In this document: positions 35,562 to 47,982 of the stretch, piece after piece
Position numbering within the stretch: the first letter of the stretch is position 1
Layout: each line of letters starts with the position of its first letter
From: Castanea sativa
Lineage: Eukaryota; Streptophyta; Magnoliopsida; Fagales; Fagaceae
Length of the DNA: 64,000 nucleotides
Reading direction: 5' to 3'
Assembly: GCF_040712315.1 (NCBI RefSeq)
Contig: NC_134022.1
Span: 7,564,001-7,628,000, forward strand
The notes under the pieces: model-generated
The model's database searches: none
Told to the model about the DNA's origin: nothing
The model's input: the letters and a program-made list of their open reading frames with translations, nothing else
Program-made: the position numbers and the translations under genes

Positions 35562-38500
35562 GGATCCTAAGTTGGAACTGTCAAGGGCTTGGGAACCCTT
35601 GGACAGGTCGAAGCCTTTGCAAAATTGTGAAGGAATAAGATCCCATGGTGTGTTTTCTAATGGAAACTAGGCTGGAAAAAGAAGGATTTGAAAAGCTTTA
35701 TAAAGATTTACCGTTTCAAAATCGTATTATAGTGAAACAACCTGCTAAAGGGGGTGGATTGGCGTTGCTGTGGAAATCTAATGTATGTATTGATCTTGTA
35801 AACTTCTCACCAAACCATATTCTTGTCACTATGAAGGAAGAGGACGGCTTTGTGTGGCACTTGACGGGGTTCTATGGATGGCCAGACACAACTCAACGCA
35901 ATAAATCATGGGCACTGCTTAAACATATTAGAACGTTGGTGGAAGGCCCATGGATGTGCATTGGAGATTTCAATGCGATCCTTCATGCAGCGGAGAAACT
36001 TAGCAAATGTCCATGCCAAAGAAGTCAGGTGAATGCTTTTGGAGATGCACTAGACTCTTGTCAGCTTCAGGACTTGGGTTACCATGGTTACCCATATACC
36101 TGGAACAACAAAAGGCCAGGTGATGCTAATACGAAGCTACGCCTAGACCGCGCCATCGCCACAAAAGATTGGGTTGACAAGTTCCAAATGAGCAAATTGA
36201 TTCATCTCTCTTCACATGCCTCGGATCATTTGCCCATTCTTCTTCAAACCCAAGCTTATAGGCATCACCGAACAAGGGGGAATAGAGGTTTCAAATTTGA
36301 AGAAATGTGGCTGCTATGAGATGAGTGTGAAGCAGTGGTGGAGGGAGCATGGAATTTTGGTGGGATTGATGGAATCGGGTTGGCTAATATACAACACAGA
36401 ATTGAGGCTTATGGGATGGAATTGAAGGCTTGGGGGGCTGGTAAGCTTAACCCAGATAAGGATGAAATAAAAGAGCTTAAAAAAAAATAGACACTATGAT
36501 TAGGGAGGATGTCACCGAGGAGTCTAGAGTAGAGTTCCTAGAAGTCTCCAAAAAATTGGATGAACTATTACGCAGGCAAGAAATTTTTTGGGCTCTAAGA
36601 TCTAGAATTTCTTGGCTCAAGCATGGGGATAGAAACACAAAATTTTTCCATGCCAAAGCCTCTCAGCGGAGAAGAAGAAATCATATTCAACAGATTAAAA
36701 ACTCTGAAGATTGTTGGGTGGAGGAAGTAGATGACATTGCAAATGTGGCAATTGATTATTTTGACAACCTGTTTAATGCAGGAATCTATGACCAGATTGA
36801 TGAATGCCTAAGCACGGTGACTTGCAAAGTCACTCCTGATATGCAACAGATCTTGACCAATGAGTTCACTGCTGATGAAATTAAGGCGACTATGTTCCAG
36901 ATGGGACCAACAAAGGCTCCTGGACTGGATGGTATGAATCCTCTGTTTTACCAAAAATTTTGGCATGTTGTGGGTGATAAAGTTGTTACTGCTATTTTAG
37001 ATTTTTTAAAATCTAGTTGCATGCCTCCTGGCACTAACCATACCAATATTGTTTCCAAAAGTGAAAATTCCCATGAAAATGTCTAATTTTAGACCAATTA
37101 GCTTATGCAATGTTATCTATAAAATCATATCAAAGGTTTTGGCTAACCGGTTGAAGCAGATCCTCCCATATATTATCTCTCCCACACAAAGTGCATTTGT
37201 CCCTGGCAGACTCATCACAGATAATGTGCTACTTGCCTATGAGACTCTCCATGCTATTAACATCCCGAAAAAAGGGAAAAAAAGGTTCATTGGCGTTGAA
37301 GCTTGATATTAGTAAGGCTTATGATAGAGTGGAATGGCCTTTCCTCCATGGCATGATGGTGAAATTGGGTTTTCCAGAGAAGTGGATTAAGTGGGTGATG
37401 GGATGTGTGAGTTCACCATCCTATTCCATTATTATTAATGGGACACCGCATGGTCACGTGCAACCTTCAAGGGGGATTTGCCAAGGCGACCCTCTTTCAC
37501 CATATCTGTTTCTTTTGTGTGCAGAAGGGTTTACAGCTCTCTTGGAAAAAGCAACTATGGAAAGGCGAATTAGTGGGGTATCTATCTGTAAAAGTGCACC
37601 AAAAATTACTAACTTACTATTTGCAGATGATTCTCTACTATTTTGCCAAGCTACTCAAACCGAAGTTGCAACCATTATTGAGATCCTACAAATGTATGCA
37701 GGTGCATCGGGCCAATCTATTAATTTACAGAAATCTTCGGTATTTTTTAGTAAGAACACACCGGGTGGCCAAAAGCAAGCAATTGTCTCGGCTTTGGGGG
37801 TGAAGGAGGTGGAGAGGTTTGACACTTACTTGGGTTTGCCAACTTTGGTTGGGCGTGCAAAGTACCAAACCTTTTCTTTCCTCAAGGATAGAGTGTGAAA
37901 AAAATTGCAAGGGTGGAAGGGGTTGATGTTATCTAGAGCGGGCAAGGAAGTGCTAATCAAGGCAGTGGCTCAATTCATACCCACATACACTATGGGGGTC
38001 TTTCTTTTACCTTCGATGCTTTGTGATGACCTCAATGCCTTGTGTGCAAAATTTTGGTGGGGACAAGTGGGCAATGAGAGGAAAATACATTGGCGGAGTT
38101 GGGATTTTTTATCAAAGCCAAAGAAGGATGGCGGTATGGGGTTTAGAGATTTGAGAAGCTTTAATCTTGCTATGCTTGCTAAACAAGGGTGGAGACTACT
38201 ACAAGATCAAGACTCAATCCTATTCCAATGTCTTAAGGCTAGATACTTCCCCCGATGCAATTTCCTTGAGGCGGTTGTATCTCCAAACTACTCTTATACA
38301 TGGAGAAGTATATTGGCAGCAATGCCTATCCTGAAATCGGGGTGCTGTTGGAGGGTGGGTGATGGATCAACGATTAGAGGTGCAGAGGACAAATGGATAC
38401 CAAACCACCCTACCAATAAAATCCTATTTCCAGTCGTGATGGAGGTTGAGGACTGGCATGTGGCAGATCTAATTGACCCGGACCTTAATTGGTGGAACCG

Positions 38501-39696
38501 TGAGCTCATTTATGCCAAATTTCAGAGAGGTGATGCTGATGCAATTTGTAGAATTCCTTTGAGCCGTAGGTCTGCACCAGATGCAATTTTTTGGCTTCAT
38601 AGTAAGGATGGGATATACTCTTGCAAGTCCGGGTATCAAATTGCAAGACGGATTGCAAGGGAATCTACTTGGGCTGAATGCTCCACGGGTCTAGCAGGAA
38701 AGCAAGTATGGCAGAAGATTTGGAAGCTTGGAGTGCCAAATAAAATTAAGTTGTTTGGCTGGCGTGCTTGTCAGGAAATTTTACCAACCCGTGTGAACTT
38801 GGCAAAAAGGAAAATCATCTCTGATAATATATGTCAGTGCTGTGGGAGAGAACCTGAAACTGAAGCACATGTGTTGTGGGAATGTGGGGCTGCGTAGGAT
38901 GTTTGGGCAGGATGTGTACGATGTTTGGGCAGGATGTGTACCTAGGCTCCAGAAGATGCCAAACAGCCACGGCAATGTCATTGAGCTTTTTGAGAATCTG
39001 TTAGCAAGACTTGAAAACTCAGAACTTGAGTTGTTTCTCGTCCAAGCCTGGTTCATATGGAACCATAGAAATACGGTCGTATATGGAGGAAGCTTTAAGG
39101 ATCCAAAATGGCTAAACCAAAGAACTAGCAACTATCTAAAGGAGTTTCAGCAAGCACAATGGCAACTTGCTTTGCCTGCAACAACAACAGGGAGAACCAA
39201 CTGGAAGCCACCTCCAAATTCAAGCTTCAAACTCAACTTTGATGCGGCAATCTTCGATGAGCTGAACTGTACGGGATTTGGTGTAGTAATTTGAAATTAC
39301 AGAGGAGAAGTGATGGCTACCATGTCAGCAAAGGGACTGCCGATAACATCTAGTGATGAAGCAGAAGCATTAGCTTGCAGGAAGGCACTCGAATTTTCCA
39401 TCGATGTGGGTTTTTTGGAGTTGATCATTGAAGGTGATAATGCCCATGTTATGAAAAATATTTGTTCAGCACTCCCAAACCGGGCTTTGCTGGGCATAAT
39501 CATTGATGATGTTAAGTGGCTTATGAATGGTATGCAAAATGTCTATGTAAATTGTATTAGGAGGGAAGGAAATATGGTGGCCCATGCTCTTGCGAAGTTT
39601 GCTAAAAATGTCTCAGAAGAGTTGTATTGGCTGGAAGACTCTCCTCCTCCAGTGGTGGACGAATTGCATTTTGACAGTTTGAATTTGAATGAATGA
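35558..39696 (+). pseudogene. LINE ORF2 (endonuclease, reverse transcriptase, RNase H), disrupted
   Basis: It starts MRILSWNCQGLG, the usual start of the L1 endonuclease. Endonuclease motifs follow (FLMETRLE; GDFNAILH; LDRAIAT; SSHASDHLPI). The reverse transcriptase spans about 37050-37900 ([45 protein letters not shown]). Next come a zinc-binding domain (VWQKIWKLGVPNKIKLFGWR; CQCCGREPETEAHVLWEC) and an RNase H domain (LNFDAA; SSDEAEALACRKAL; IIEGDNAHV). Lesions: TAA 35636, TGA 36317, frameshift in an A8 run near 36480, frameshift near 37043, frameshift in an A7 run near 37277, TGA 37896 (Trp lost), TAG 38895, a 22-bp tandem duplication at 38898-38941, and TGA near 39292. Most stops fit single transitions. 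Confidence 0.9.
38898..38941 (+). repeat. 22-bp tandem duplication inside LINE ORF2
   Basis: Two perfect head-to-tail copies (38898-38919 and 38920-38941) starting GATGTTTGGGCAGG. The 22-bp gain shifts the frame by one and accounts for the switch between the upstream and downstream RNase H-proximal frames. Confidence 0.95.
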
Positions 39697-39739
39697 AATT
39701 ATGCTGGTTTGACTTTCAAAAAAAAAAAGTAGGTTGTAA

Positions 39740-40431
39740 TATATTTAAGAATAAAAGTGAAGAGAATTTAAATGTCATTAAAAGGTCAGTTGGGTTTTGA
39801 TTAAAGAAGCTCAACTCCTGTTCGATCAGTCCAACTTGTTTCGATCAATTGAAATATGGCTTGCTCGGTCTAAGCATGCACAATCTAAGAACCCAACTCT
39901 CTGTTTGTTTGATTCTTTGCTCAAATACAGGACCGAATGATCAAAACTATATATTTGATTGGTTGGAGAAAATTCTCGATCAATCAATATACGTAAAAAC
40001 AGTTTTCCTACAATTTTCCAGATGACGGTTTTCTGGTTCACCAAACGGTTAATATTCTATGTGATAGTTATAATCAGCAAAAGTGTCTCTCCAAATGTGC
40101 CTATTGAGGGACCACACCTCCTTGTCTATAAATATGATCCAATGATCTATATTAATATTAAGAGTGAAGTTCTCTCTTCGATCTCTTAGAAAACATTTCT
40201 TTTGTGCCTCCAAGTTTCTATTTGATATCTAAGTTACTTTGATCTTTCAATTGTTCATATGCAAATTCCCAAAGGAGTCTTGTATTTTTTTACGAGTCAT
40301 GTATTTTATTTTTATATAATATATTTAAGACAAAAAGTTTTGTATTTTTTCCGTTTATTCTGAATCCTTCATGTATTACACTCATATATTAATAAAATAT
40401 TTAGGGATTTTCTGAAATTTTCCTTTATAAA
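39740..40431. other. Intergenic, no gene seen
   Basis: A TATA-like CTATAAATATG near 40127 and a T/A-rich tail resemble LTR DNA, but no ends or partner were found. No coding content. Confidence 0.4.
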
Positions 40432-40436
40432 CTAAA

Positions 40437-41435
40437 TGTTAAGACATATGTGGAAATAGTTATGAACATATGTCATTTAGAATTGGCTAATCATTTTACA
40501 AAATACACTTTTTTTTGTAATTGGGTAGATCTAGGATGATTTAAGTCTTCAAACAACTTTGTATTTAAGTTAAGAGTTAAAGTCATGCAAATCTATTCAA
40601 GAAACAAGTGAAGAACTGTTATATTTTAAAGCTCGACAGATTGAATCTATTGAGGTTTAAAAGAAGTTTTTAGCCCGAAACTCGACAGTAGTTTGATAGA
40701 TAGCCTATCTATCGAGATTTACGAAAATCAGATTTTCAGATTTGTTTTTCATGCATATCCAAGCTATTTATGTAGGGTTTCTTTTCTTACAACTCTAGAC
40801 ATGTATAAGGATTATTTTAAGGATCGTCTTGAGGTTGTTGTACTTGTTGTTACACGTATATTGTAACCGAAGATAATTTGCCCTAGTTCATTTTTCTCTT
40901 GAAGAAGTTACTGCGTTTGTACGCCGTAGGGTTTTGTAACCAAGGAGCTTCTTGATCTTCATTGTGTAGATGAACTGAAGAACTTTGCAGCCAACATCTT
41001 TCTCAAGTTAGTGTGTAAGCCGCGTACTGAGATCCGTGCATCGATTAGTTAGTCACGTAATAGGACTTGTGCATTGAAAGCAGAGATTGTCACTACATTG
41101 CAAGTCCAATTGTATATTGGGGGTAATGGTTCAACTGTAGGTAATTGGTATAACCGTATAAGGTACTGAGATTCTTTTATTTGTAACTGCTTGTTTTGAT
41201 AATAGTAGATTCTCGGGAGTAGTGATCTTAAATTCACTCGGTGGGATTTTTCCTCGGTAGTTTTTCCCATTCGTAAACAAATCACCTGTATCAAATTTAT
41301 TTTTTGCTGCATTTAACTTAGTTGGTGATTTGTTTGTACTACTACGTGTATTGCCTATAATTGAATCAAATTAATTCACTTAGCTAATTAATTGATTTAA
41401 TTTACCAAAAGGGTTAATACATTCTTAGCCTATTA
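40437..41435 (+). mobile_element. Solo LTR with 5-bp target duplication
   Basis: A 999-bp block flanked by CTAAA (40432-40436 and 41436-41440). It begins TGTTAAGACATATG and ends GGTTAATACATTC...CCTATTA; the final CA seems mutated. An inverted relative at 55286-56279 aligns over its whole length, including TAAGGATTATTTTAA and CACTCGGTGGGATTTTTCC. No internal coding region lies next to it. Probably Copia-type by general appearance, but not proven. Confidence 0.8.
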
Positions 41436-41449
41436 CTAAATTAAGTGAC

Positions 41450-42155
41450 GATTATAATGTAATTCCCTTGGCTAAGGGTGATATATCACATATTTATAAT
41501 TTGAATCTTCAATTTGAGATTTATTATCAGGAGGATACTAATAAAATTGGGTCCCTTCGAACCGCATTTCTCACAGCAGCTGCTAAATCTAATGATGATT
41601 TTAATTTTCAATTATGAAATGTGAAAAAGTGTAGTTGTCTCAATATTGTTTGCCAGGCAATTTGGTAATGTTTGTTGAAGCTAATATGAAGACCATAGTA
41701 TTATTAAGGTTTAAGGATGTTCTAGATCAATTCAGAAAGTTGTTTGGTTTTTCAGTCAACAAAAGCAAGAGTGAAATGTTTTTTTTTATTACATTTCAAA
41801 TTATTTAAAGAAGGAAATTTTAATATCTCTATGATTTTAAAGATAAGAACTTGCCAGTAAAATATTTACGAGTGCCATCAATATCTAGAAGATTATTTCA
41901 GAAGGATTTCAAGCTCTTTGTGGATAAAATCATTGCTCAATCAACTCTTGTAGTGGAATAGTGTTTTTTTTAAAATATAATTAACTCTTGAAGTGGTAAA
42001 GTGTTGTCATTTGTTGGAAGGTTGCAACTTGAAATTGATAAATTCTATTTTATTTCGCATTTAAAGCCCTTTGGTTTGGTATCTTCATCTTTCCTAAGAA
42101 AGTCATTAAAATGGTTGAACAAAGTTAAATGCTTTGCTGGAGTCTGGTTAAGGTG
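41450..42155 (+). pseudogene. Degenerate LINE reverse transcriptase fragment
   Basis: Broken frames from about 41660 read VEANMKTIVLL-FKDVLDQF, then GFSVNKSKSEMFF, then KNLPVKYLRVPSISRRLFQKD, then IFIFPKKVIKMVEQ. These are consecutive segments of the post-palm RT region of plant LINEs. Many stops and indels are present. The fragment appears to continue past the repeat at 42160-42690. Confidence 0.65.
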
Positions 42156-42159
42156 GTTG

Positions 42160-42690
42160 ATACCGTAACGATACCGGATGGTATGTACCATACTAGTACA
42201 TATACTGGTATCGAAACACCAATATTTTGTACTGATTTCAATACCGCCCGTACTGTTTATACCAGCCAATTTCGGGCAATACCAACCGGTATCAGGCGTA
42301 CTGGCCAATACATAAAAGAAGTTTTTTTTTAGTTTTATAATTTTTGAATTTTTGTAAGGACAAAATGGTAACTTACTTGCATTAACTTATTAGTATTATT
42401 TGTTTTCTTAGTATGCAATGAACAATTAAACTTTCTATTTTTTATATTATGTTTTTTTTTCTTTTAATTGATGCTAAAGTCTAAAATCATGAATAATTTG
42501 TTCTGAATTGAGGTAATGTTTTATGGTAAACTTTTATATTTGTTACGTACACATACATAAATACATATATATATATATATATATATATTTATAAATATAA
42601 AAAATAACGATATACCGGTATTAACCGGTACCGAAATATATCGTTCAACTGATCAATTCGGTACAACTTCCGGTACGAGATTAACTCCCT
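42160..42690. mobile_element. Non-autonomous GGTACCGG-rich element inserted in a LINE relic
   Basis: The left end (GATACCGTAACGATACCGG...) and the right end (...GTACAACTTCCGGTACGAG) are imperfectly inverted. The core is AT-rich with a (TA)n run (42563-42589). Related ends occur at 8885-8990 and 9909-10905. No coding capacity. Confidence 0.5.
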
Positions 42691-44539
42691 TGAATCTGGT
42701 AGAGTTGTTTGGGAAATTATAACTTTCCATAAAACTATGGTGAGTAGAACTTTAGAACAAAGCAACCATGTTGAGAAAATTTATAACTTATTTGGTCAAG
42801 TAAGTGGTACAGACAATTTCTATTCCTATTCGAATGCAAATTCTCTGTACTATTTTTTGTGTACCAATCTATGTTCTATCAATCACTATTTACCATGTGT
42901 ATGATTGCTTTCCATTTTAAACTTCAATTATTTTATAAGGAAACTAAAATCAAAACATAACAAGCAACGATTGGTAGAACATAGAGTAGTACACAAAAAG
43001 TGGTATAGATGATTTCTATTCATATTCTTAGGGCTATTAATGGAGTTGGAGGAAATTGCTTTAATTGAAGGGTTTAGCTAGAACTTTGTTCAAGTTCAAG
43101 GTAATAGGACTCTTATTTATGTTTGGCAAAAAAATTGTACTTTGATGAGCATTTCATTCAAGAGGAAATATGGTGTAATAGGTATATGTAACGCACCCCT
43201 CTCACATGGGGATAGAGTTGATAGACCTCACCCATACTTGAGAGGGACGTTAGATATACCCATTATGCAATTTTTTTTAATCAGTCACTTAGGTATATAA
43301 TCATTTATGACATATGTAGTTTTAAGTAATATTTTGAAGTCTATTATTTTCTCTTTTTTAAATTATAATATAATAGTAAAAAAAAAAGAAAGAAAGAAAA
43401 AGAAGGTGGCAATAACATTTAAATGAAAAGAAAAGAAAAAAAAGAGTAACAAATAAATGCAAGCTGAGTTACAAGAATTTGGTAAATCAGTTCTATTATA
43501 ACTAAAGCTACTAGTATTTACCATGTTGTTACAATCAAACCTTATATGCATCTACTAAAACTTTGGACCTTATCGGATTGTTTTACTTATTCGGGCAAAT
43601 TTCAATCCTTTTTGGCATATAAACTTTTTTTTTATCTAACTTATAAATTTCATTAAACTACGGCCATAGGTTCCTATTTATCCGGATCCTCACCCTCCAC
43701 CAGAACTCCTTCGGGTTAGAGAGATTGAACAGTTCAATAGTCCAAAACTGCTGCTGCAGAAACAGTTTGTTAGCACCTCTAGGTATTTAGTACTTAGAAG
43801 TTTTGGACAGGGAGAATTGGGTGGTAGCAAGCCATTCTAACCGATCTAAAAATAAAAAATAAAAATTCAATCATTGGTGAAATAGAAATATATAATTTGG
43901 GTGCTAATGTTCCTAAAAAAAAAAATTTGGGTGCTAATTGTTGAAAAAGTTGCCCAAATAGTATTTCAAGTTGACATTAAAAAAATAAAAAATAAAACTA
44001 GTATTTCAAGAATACTATAATGATGATGTTAAGCATGAAGTTGACAATCATCATATTATTTATTTATTTATTATCTCATAAATTAATGGGTATTCGATGA
44101 AATAGCTCTGGATTGTCTAAATTTTTATTGGACTGGGTCACTGGAGGCTGAACATTGTATCAATTTAGGGCCTGGAATTTAGTGGCTTATGAATCTGTGC
44201 CCAATACTTCAACTTTAAAATTTTACAAAAATTGGGTCGGCGCTATTTGACACTTTTTTTTTTTTTTTTTTGGGTTTGACCCTCTAAAATAAAATTTTAA
44301 ACACATTGACTCTAAATTTTTTAAGCATAACTGAAATAAACTCGAATATAATCAGTTTAAAAATATTTTGGTATTTTTAAACATAAAAAAAACCCAACAA
44401 TAAACCAATTTTATTTTAAAAATTGGGGAAAAAATTAGTAAGCCCAAGCGCCCAACAACAAAAGTATAAATTTGTTTATCTTAAATCTCAAAAAAAAAAT
44501 CATTTAGATTTTAACAAATTTGAAATAAACTAATGGGAA
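42691..44539. other. Intergenic; traces of LINE then unrecognised DNA
   Basis: 42691-42760 and 43030-43180 have faint LINE-like reading (VVWEIITFHK). TAGAACATAGA...GTACACAAAAA near 42970 inverts against TGTACCAATCTATGTTCTA near 42862, a weak hairpin. 43376-43450 is A/G-rich low-complexity DNA. No supported gene. Confidence 0.4.
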
Positions 44540-44735
44540 ATTCTTAGTTTACATTGTACTATCAATGTAAGATTTACATAGTTTTAAAACAAATATATAC
44601 AACATTGTACATGTATATGCAAAATGTGTACAATATTTAATATCTTTTTTTATAAATATGTATAATATTGTACATACTTGTTTAGTCTGCAATGTAAATC
44701 TTACATTGATATTACGATGTAGACATATAATTGTC
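44540..44735. mobile_element. MITE-like palindromic element
   Basis: The ends TTTACATTGTACTATCAATG and, inverted, TCTACATCGTAATATCAATG are followed on both sides by TAAGATTTACAT. The core is AT-rich and partly self-complementary around TGTACAATAT. About 190 bp; no coding capacity; target duplication unclear. Confidence 0.65.
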
Positions 44736-45199
44736 CTAAACTAAAGAGTAGATAAAATCAATCTAAGTTTTAATAATTAAAGTTCACTTAACAATAATAA
44801 TTAATATGTTTATTGTATTTAGAATTAATAGATGACTTTCAAAATCTATTTTTAATAACAATAATTTGTATATTCACTATATTAAAGAATAATATGCCAA
44901 ATAAATTTGTAATTTATCTTTTATTTTCTTAGTAGTACAAATTTGTAATAAGAGAACTCATAGATAGCAAGATTCATTGCCTTCCCAATATTTATCTTCT
45001 TACTAATACTAACCCCAAAACAAATTCCTTGAGCGGCCATTTATTGCTGCTTGGGCCCAATTTGTAGCTGTACATGTGTAATTTGTTTTTATTTTGTATG
45101 GTAACATGAATATGGGACATTATCATATAATCCATGAGATGCATAGTATGCGATTTATGTGAAAAGTCACAGAAGATATAAATCACAAGTTCTTTGTAA

Positions 45200-46320
45200 A
45201 CTCAGAATTGTAATTCGTAGTCGGTGATGAAATTGGGCATTTCATCTGCAAAGATTATAACATATCAACCAAGATGATTTGTCTTGATCATGGAAGTGGA
45301 GACTTCTAGTTGGTATGTTGATATTTTTTAAGAGTTAAGACATATTAAACTGAGCCGCTGCAAGATTTATTATTCTCTTAACGACTGTCAAATGAATAAT
45401 AAATCTCACGACTTCTATTTATATGAACTCTTAATCCTGAGAGGATAATGGATCTGATCATGAAGTGTAGGTTGCTCTGATATATCAGGAGTGAGATCTA
45501 AAGTAACAATCAAAATTTCAGTATGTTGGGCAGCCACATTTAATGTTAATGGAACATATATTCTTAAGATGAAATTCATAGTCTCTTAATGGAAGTATAA
45601 AATATTCCCTTGAGATAAGTTTAATTGGTTCAGTTATTCAGAGAGTTAGGCCTAACCACTTTGGTAAGAAGTTACTAAACTATATGTTTATGAAATTGGA
45701 TTTTATAACTATATGTTGAATAATTTTAAAGGATTAAACCGGGTACTCAAGGATAAGATTGTGTAATTTACAAAGTAACAGTCTACATTCATGACTTTGT
45801 ATTACTACAAATATTTTATGAAGGGGTTGCATGTACAATAAAATCTTGGGAATAATTTATAAATAAGGCCTAGAGTGCAACTATATTTATATAGTGGTAT
45901 TAAATATAGTTAATGATAACTTTGGACTTATCAAGAGTTGACAGAAAAGCCCAAGACTTATTGGAGCTAGTGTCTTATTAGTCCCTTTTGGTCCCACTCC
46001 AAGCCACACACTAAAGCCCAATTGGAAAGGCCCAAAAGGCTAACCCAATTAGATAATCAGTTATAAAGAGATAAACATACAGATTTTAATATATGAAAAA
46101 GAGAGAGACATCATTGTGAAATGGTGTATGTGAGAGAGAGATATTCTATCATTCTCCCTTGAAAACTGATTGAGAGACCACACATCTTGGGCGTAAAGTA
46201 GAATTGGAGTGAAGATTAAAAGTATTCACGAGTACTACAATCTTTGGTTTTGAATTTTACCGCATCAAGGTACGCTTTCTTGTTCTAGAATTTTGAAATT
46301 TACATAACACATGTTATCAA
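45200..46320. mobile_element. Possible LTR remnant
   Basis: TATAAAG near 46063, purine-rich GAGAGAGAG tracts, and a tail with CACGAGTACTACAATC and ATCAAGGTACGC look like the promoter/leader end of a plant Copia LTR. Boundaries and target duplications were not found. Surrounding DNA (44736-45199, 46321-46662) has nothing recognisable. Confidence 0.3.
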
Positions 46321-46671
46321 TTACGAATGAAGTAGATCCGTTAATTTTCTGCTGCGTACATGCATATTTCTATCTCATTTTTAATTCCCCTAGACTGGGG
46401 GAGTTTGCAAGGAAGGGGTTTCCACTAATGTTAAGAAAAAAGAATTATCAATTTATATCTATTTCGTAATTAAATTGAACAAAATAGGGGTATACTTTTT
46501 TATTAATATGATATCTTATCATTTCCTCTGCTTCCCATTTTAAAGTTTAAAACATCCAAACAAAAGGAAGGGTTCCCCTCCCCTATCCTCCCCTCTTTTT
46601 TCCTTCCCCATACACTCTACTCCCCTCTTCCTCCAAACTTCCAAATGCGTTTTTTGTCTCTACAAATACTT

Positions 46672-47300
46672 GGCGTAAATGCACTTTTAGTCCTTACATT
46701 TTGGACGTTTTTCTATTTTGGTCCCTACATTTTATTTTTACCATTTTTAGTCCCTAAAACAATTTACGCGTTCTATTTTAGTCCTTTCCGTCACTCCACT
46801 AACGGGAAAGGCTGACGTGGCTAACAGAGAATTAAAATAATATTAAAATAATACTATGTGGCATAGTGAAGCTCGACACGTGGATTCCCGCCCCAAACAT
46901 TGTCATGTGACCATCACGTGACTGCTTCTCAACTACCTATGGCGCGTGATTCTGAAAATCCCCAAATCCTCACTATTGAACCTTAGTCAGCCCCTCATGC
47001 GAAGCCATCAGCCCCTCTCTCTCACGTAGCCACCAGCCTCGCGAGAGCCAACAGCCCCTCTCTCGCGTACCCACAAGCCTCACCTTGCGATCAGCCCCTC
47101 TCGCATACCCACCTCGCATACCCACAAGCCTCACCTCACGATCAGCCCTTCTCGTATACCCATAAGCCTCGCGATTAGCCCCTCTCGTATACCCACCTCA
47201 CGTACCCACCAGCCTCGCGATCAGCCCCTCCAAGCCCTCTCTCGCATACCCACCAGCCCCTCTCTCGCGTACCCTCCAACCCCTCGCTCGCGAAGCCACA
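46672..47300 (+). repeat. MULE-2 left TIR with GC-rich subterminal tandem repeats
   Basis: The first 330 bp or so pair closely with the inverted right end. Beyond that (about 46985-47300) lie ten or more irregular units built from AGCCCCTCTCGCG, TACCCACAAGCCTC and GCGATC. This is an unusual GC-rich island in AT-rich DNA. Confidence 0.85.
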
Positions 47301-47448
47301 ATCATAAAAAATGTGAAACCATCAACCTGTCTTTCGCGAAGCCACCATCATCAAACATTTCCCAAAACACATCTCTGCCCAAACTTTTCTTCGTTCCTAA
47401 AGACAAATATCCACTTTTCTTGTAATTGCAGAGAAAAGTAAAAGTAAA

Positions 47449-47982
47449 GGTATTAACTCTCTCTCCTTCTATGTCCTTATTTATAGCTTTACATTATGCT
47501 TGTTGGTTGGAACTGGTAGTAGGGGCCACAATGTTTTTGTATGTTTAGACTTTTGACTGTTTGTTAGTCCCTGTCTGCATGTGGTTGTTTGTGGTTTCCA
47601 ACGTGGTCCATGTGGTCCCTGTGTTCCCTATGTGCCCCTGTTGAAGAGAATTAAGTAAGCCTAACATTATTGTATAAGTGTTGTTTTGTTTAATTCAAGT
47701 GTTTATATGCATTTGTCTGTTTATGCATGTGTCTATTTTAGTGTGACAGAACTATTAAAGTTAGTGCTATGTTGTTACTTAAATAATAGTTGTGTTGTTG
47801 AATGAGTCCTGTTTTGATAAAAACGTGTTGTTTTGGGTTATAACTAGCATTATTTAAATGGGTTTGATAGTATGTTGCATGCAGAATTGATTATTTTATT
47901 AAGTGTTGCTTTGTTAAATAACTGTTGTTTTGTTCTGTAACTAGCATTGTTTAATTGGGTTTGGTGCTATGTTGCGTGCAGA
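47449..47982 (+). other. Predicted 5'-UTR intron of the MULE-2 transposase
   Basis: Donor AAAG|GTATTA at 47449/47450 and acceptor GCGTGCAG|AATGG at 47981/47982, one base before the transposase ATG. The arrangement equals the 2706-3087 intron of MULE-1. Confidence 0.6.

Larger units (their letters stand above)
34076..39729 (+). mobile_element. Nearly full-length L1-type LINE
   Basis: A non-LTR retrotransposon of 5.65 kb. It is flanked by direct repeats TAGGTTGTAA (34066-34075 and 39730-39739) and ends in a poly-A (39718-39728). It has a 5' UTR (34076-34241), ORF1 (34242-35561) and ORF2 (35558-39696). ORF1 is intact while ORF2 has many lesions, so the copy is inactive. The element inserted 3' of duplication B. 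Confidence 0.92.
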
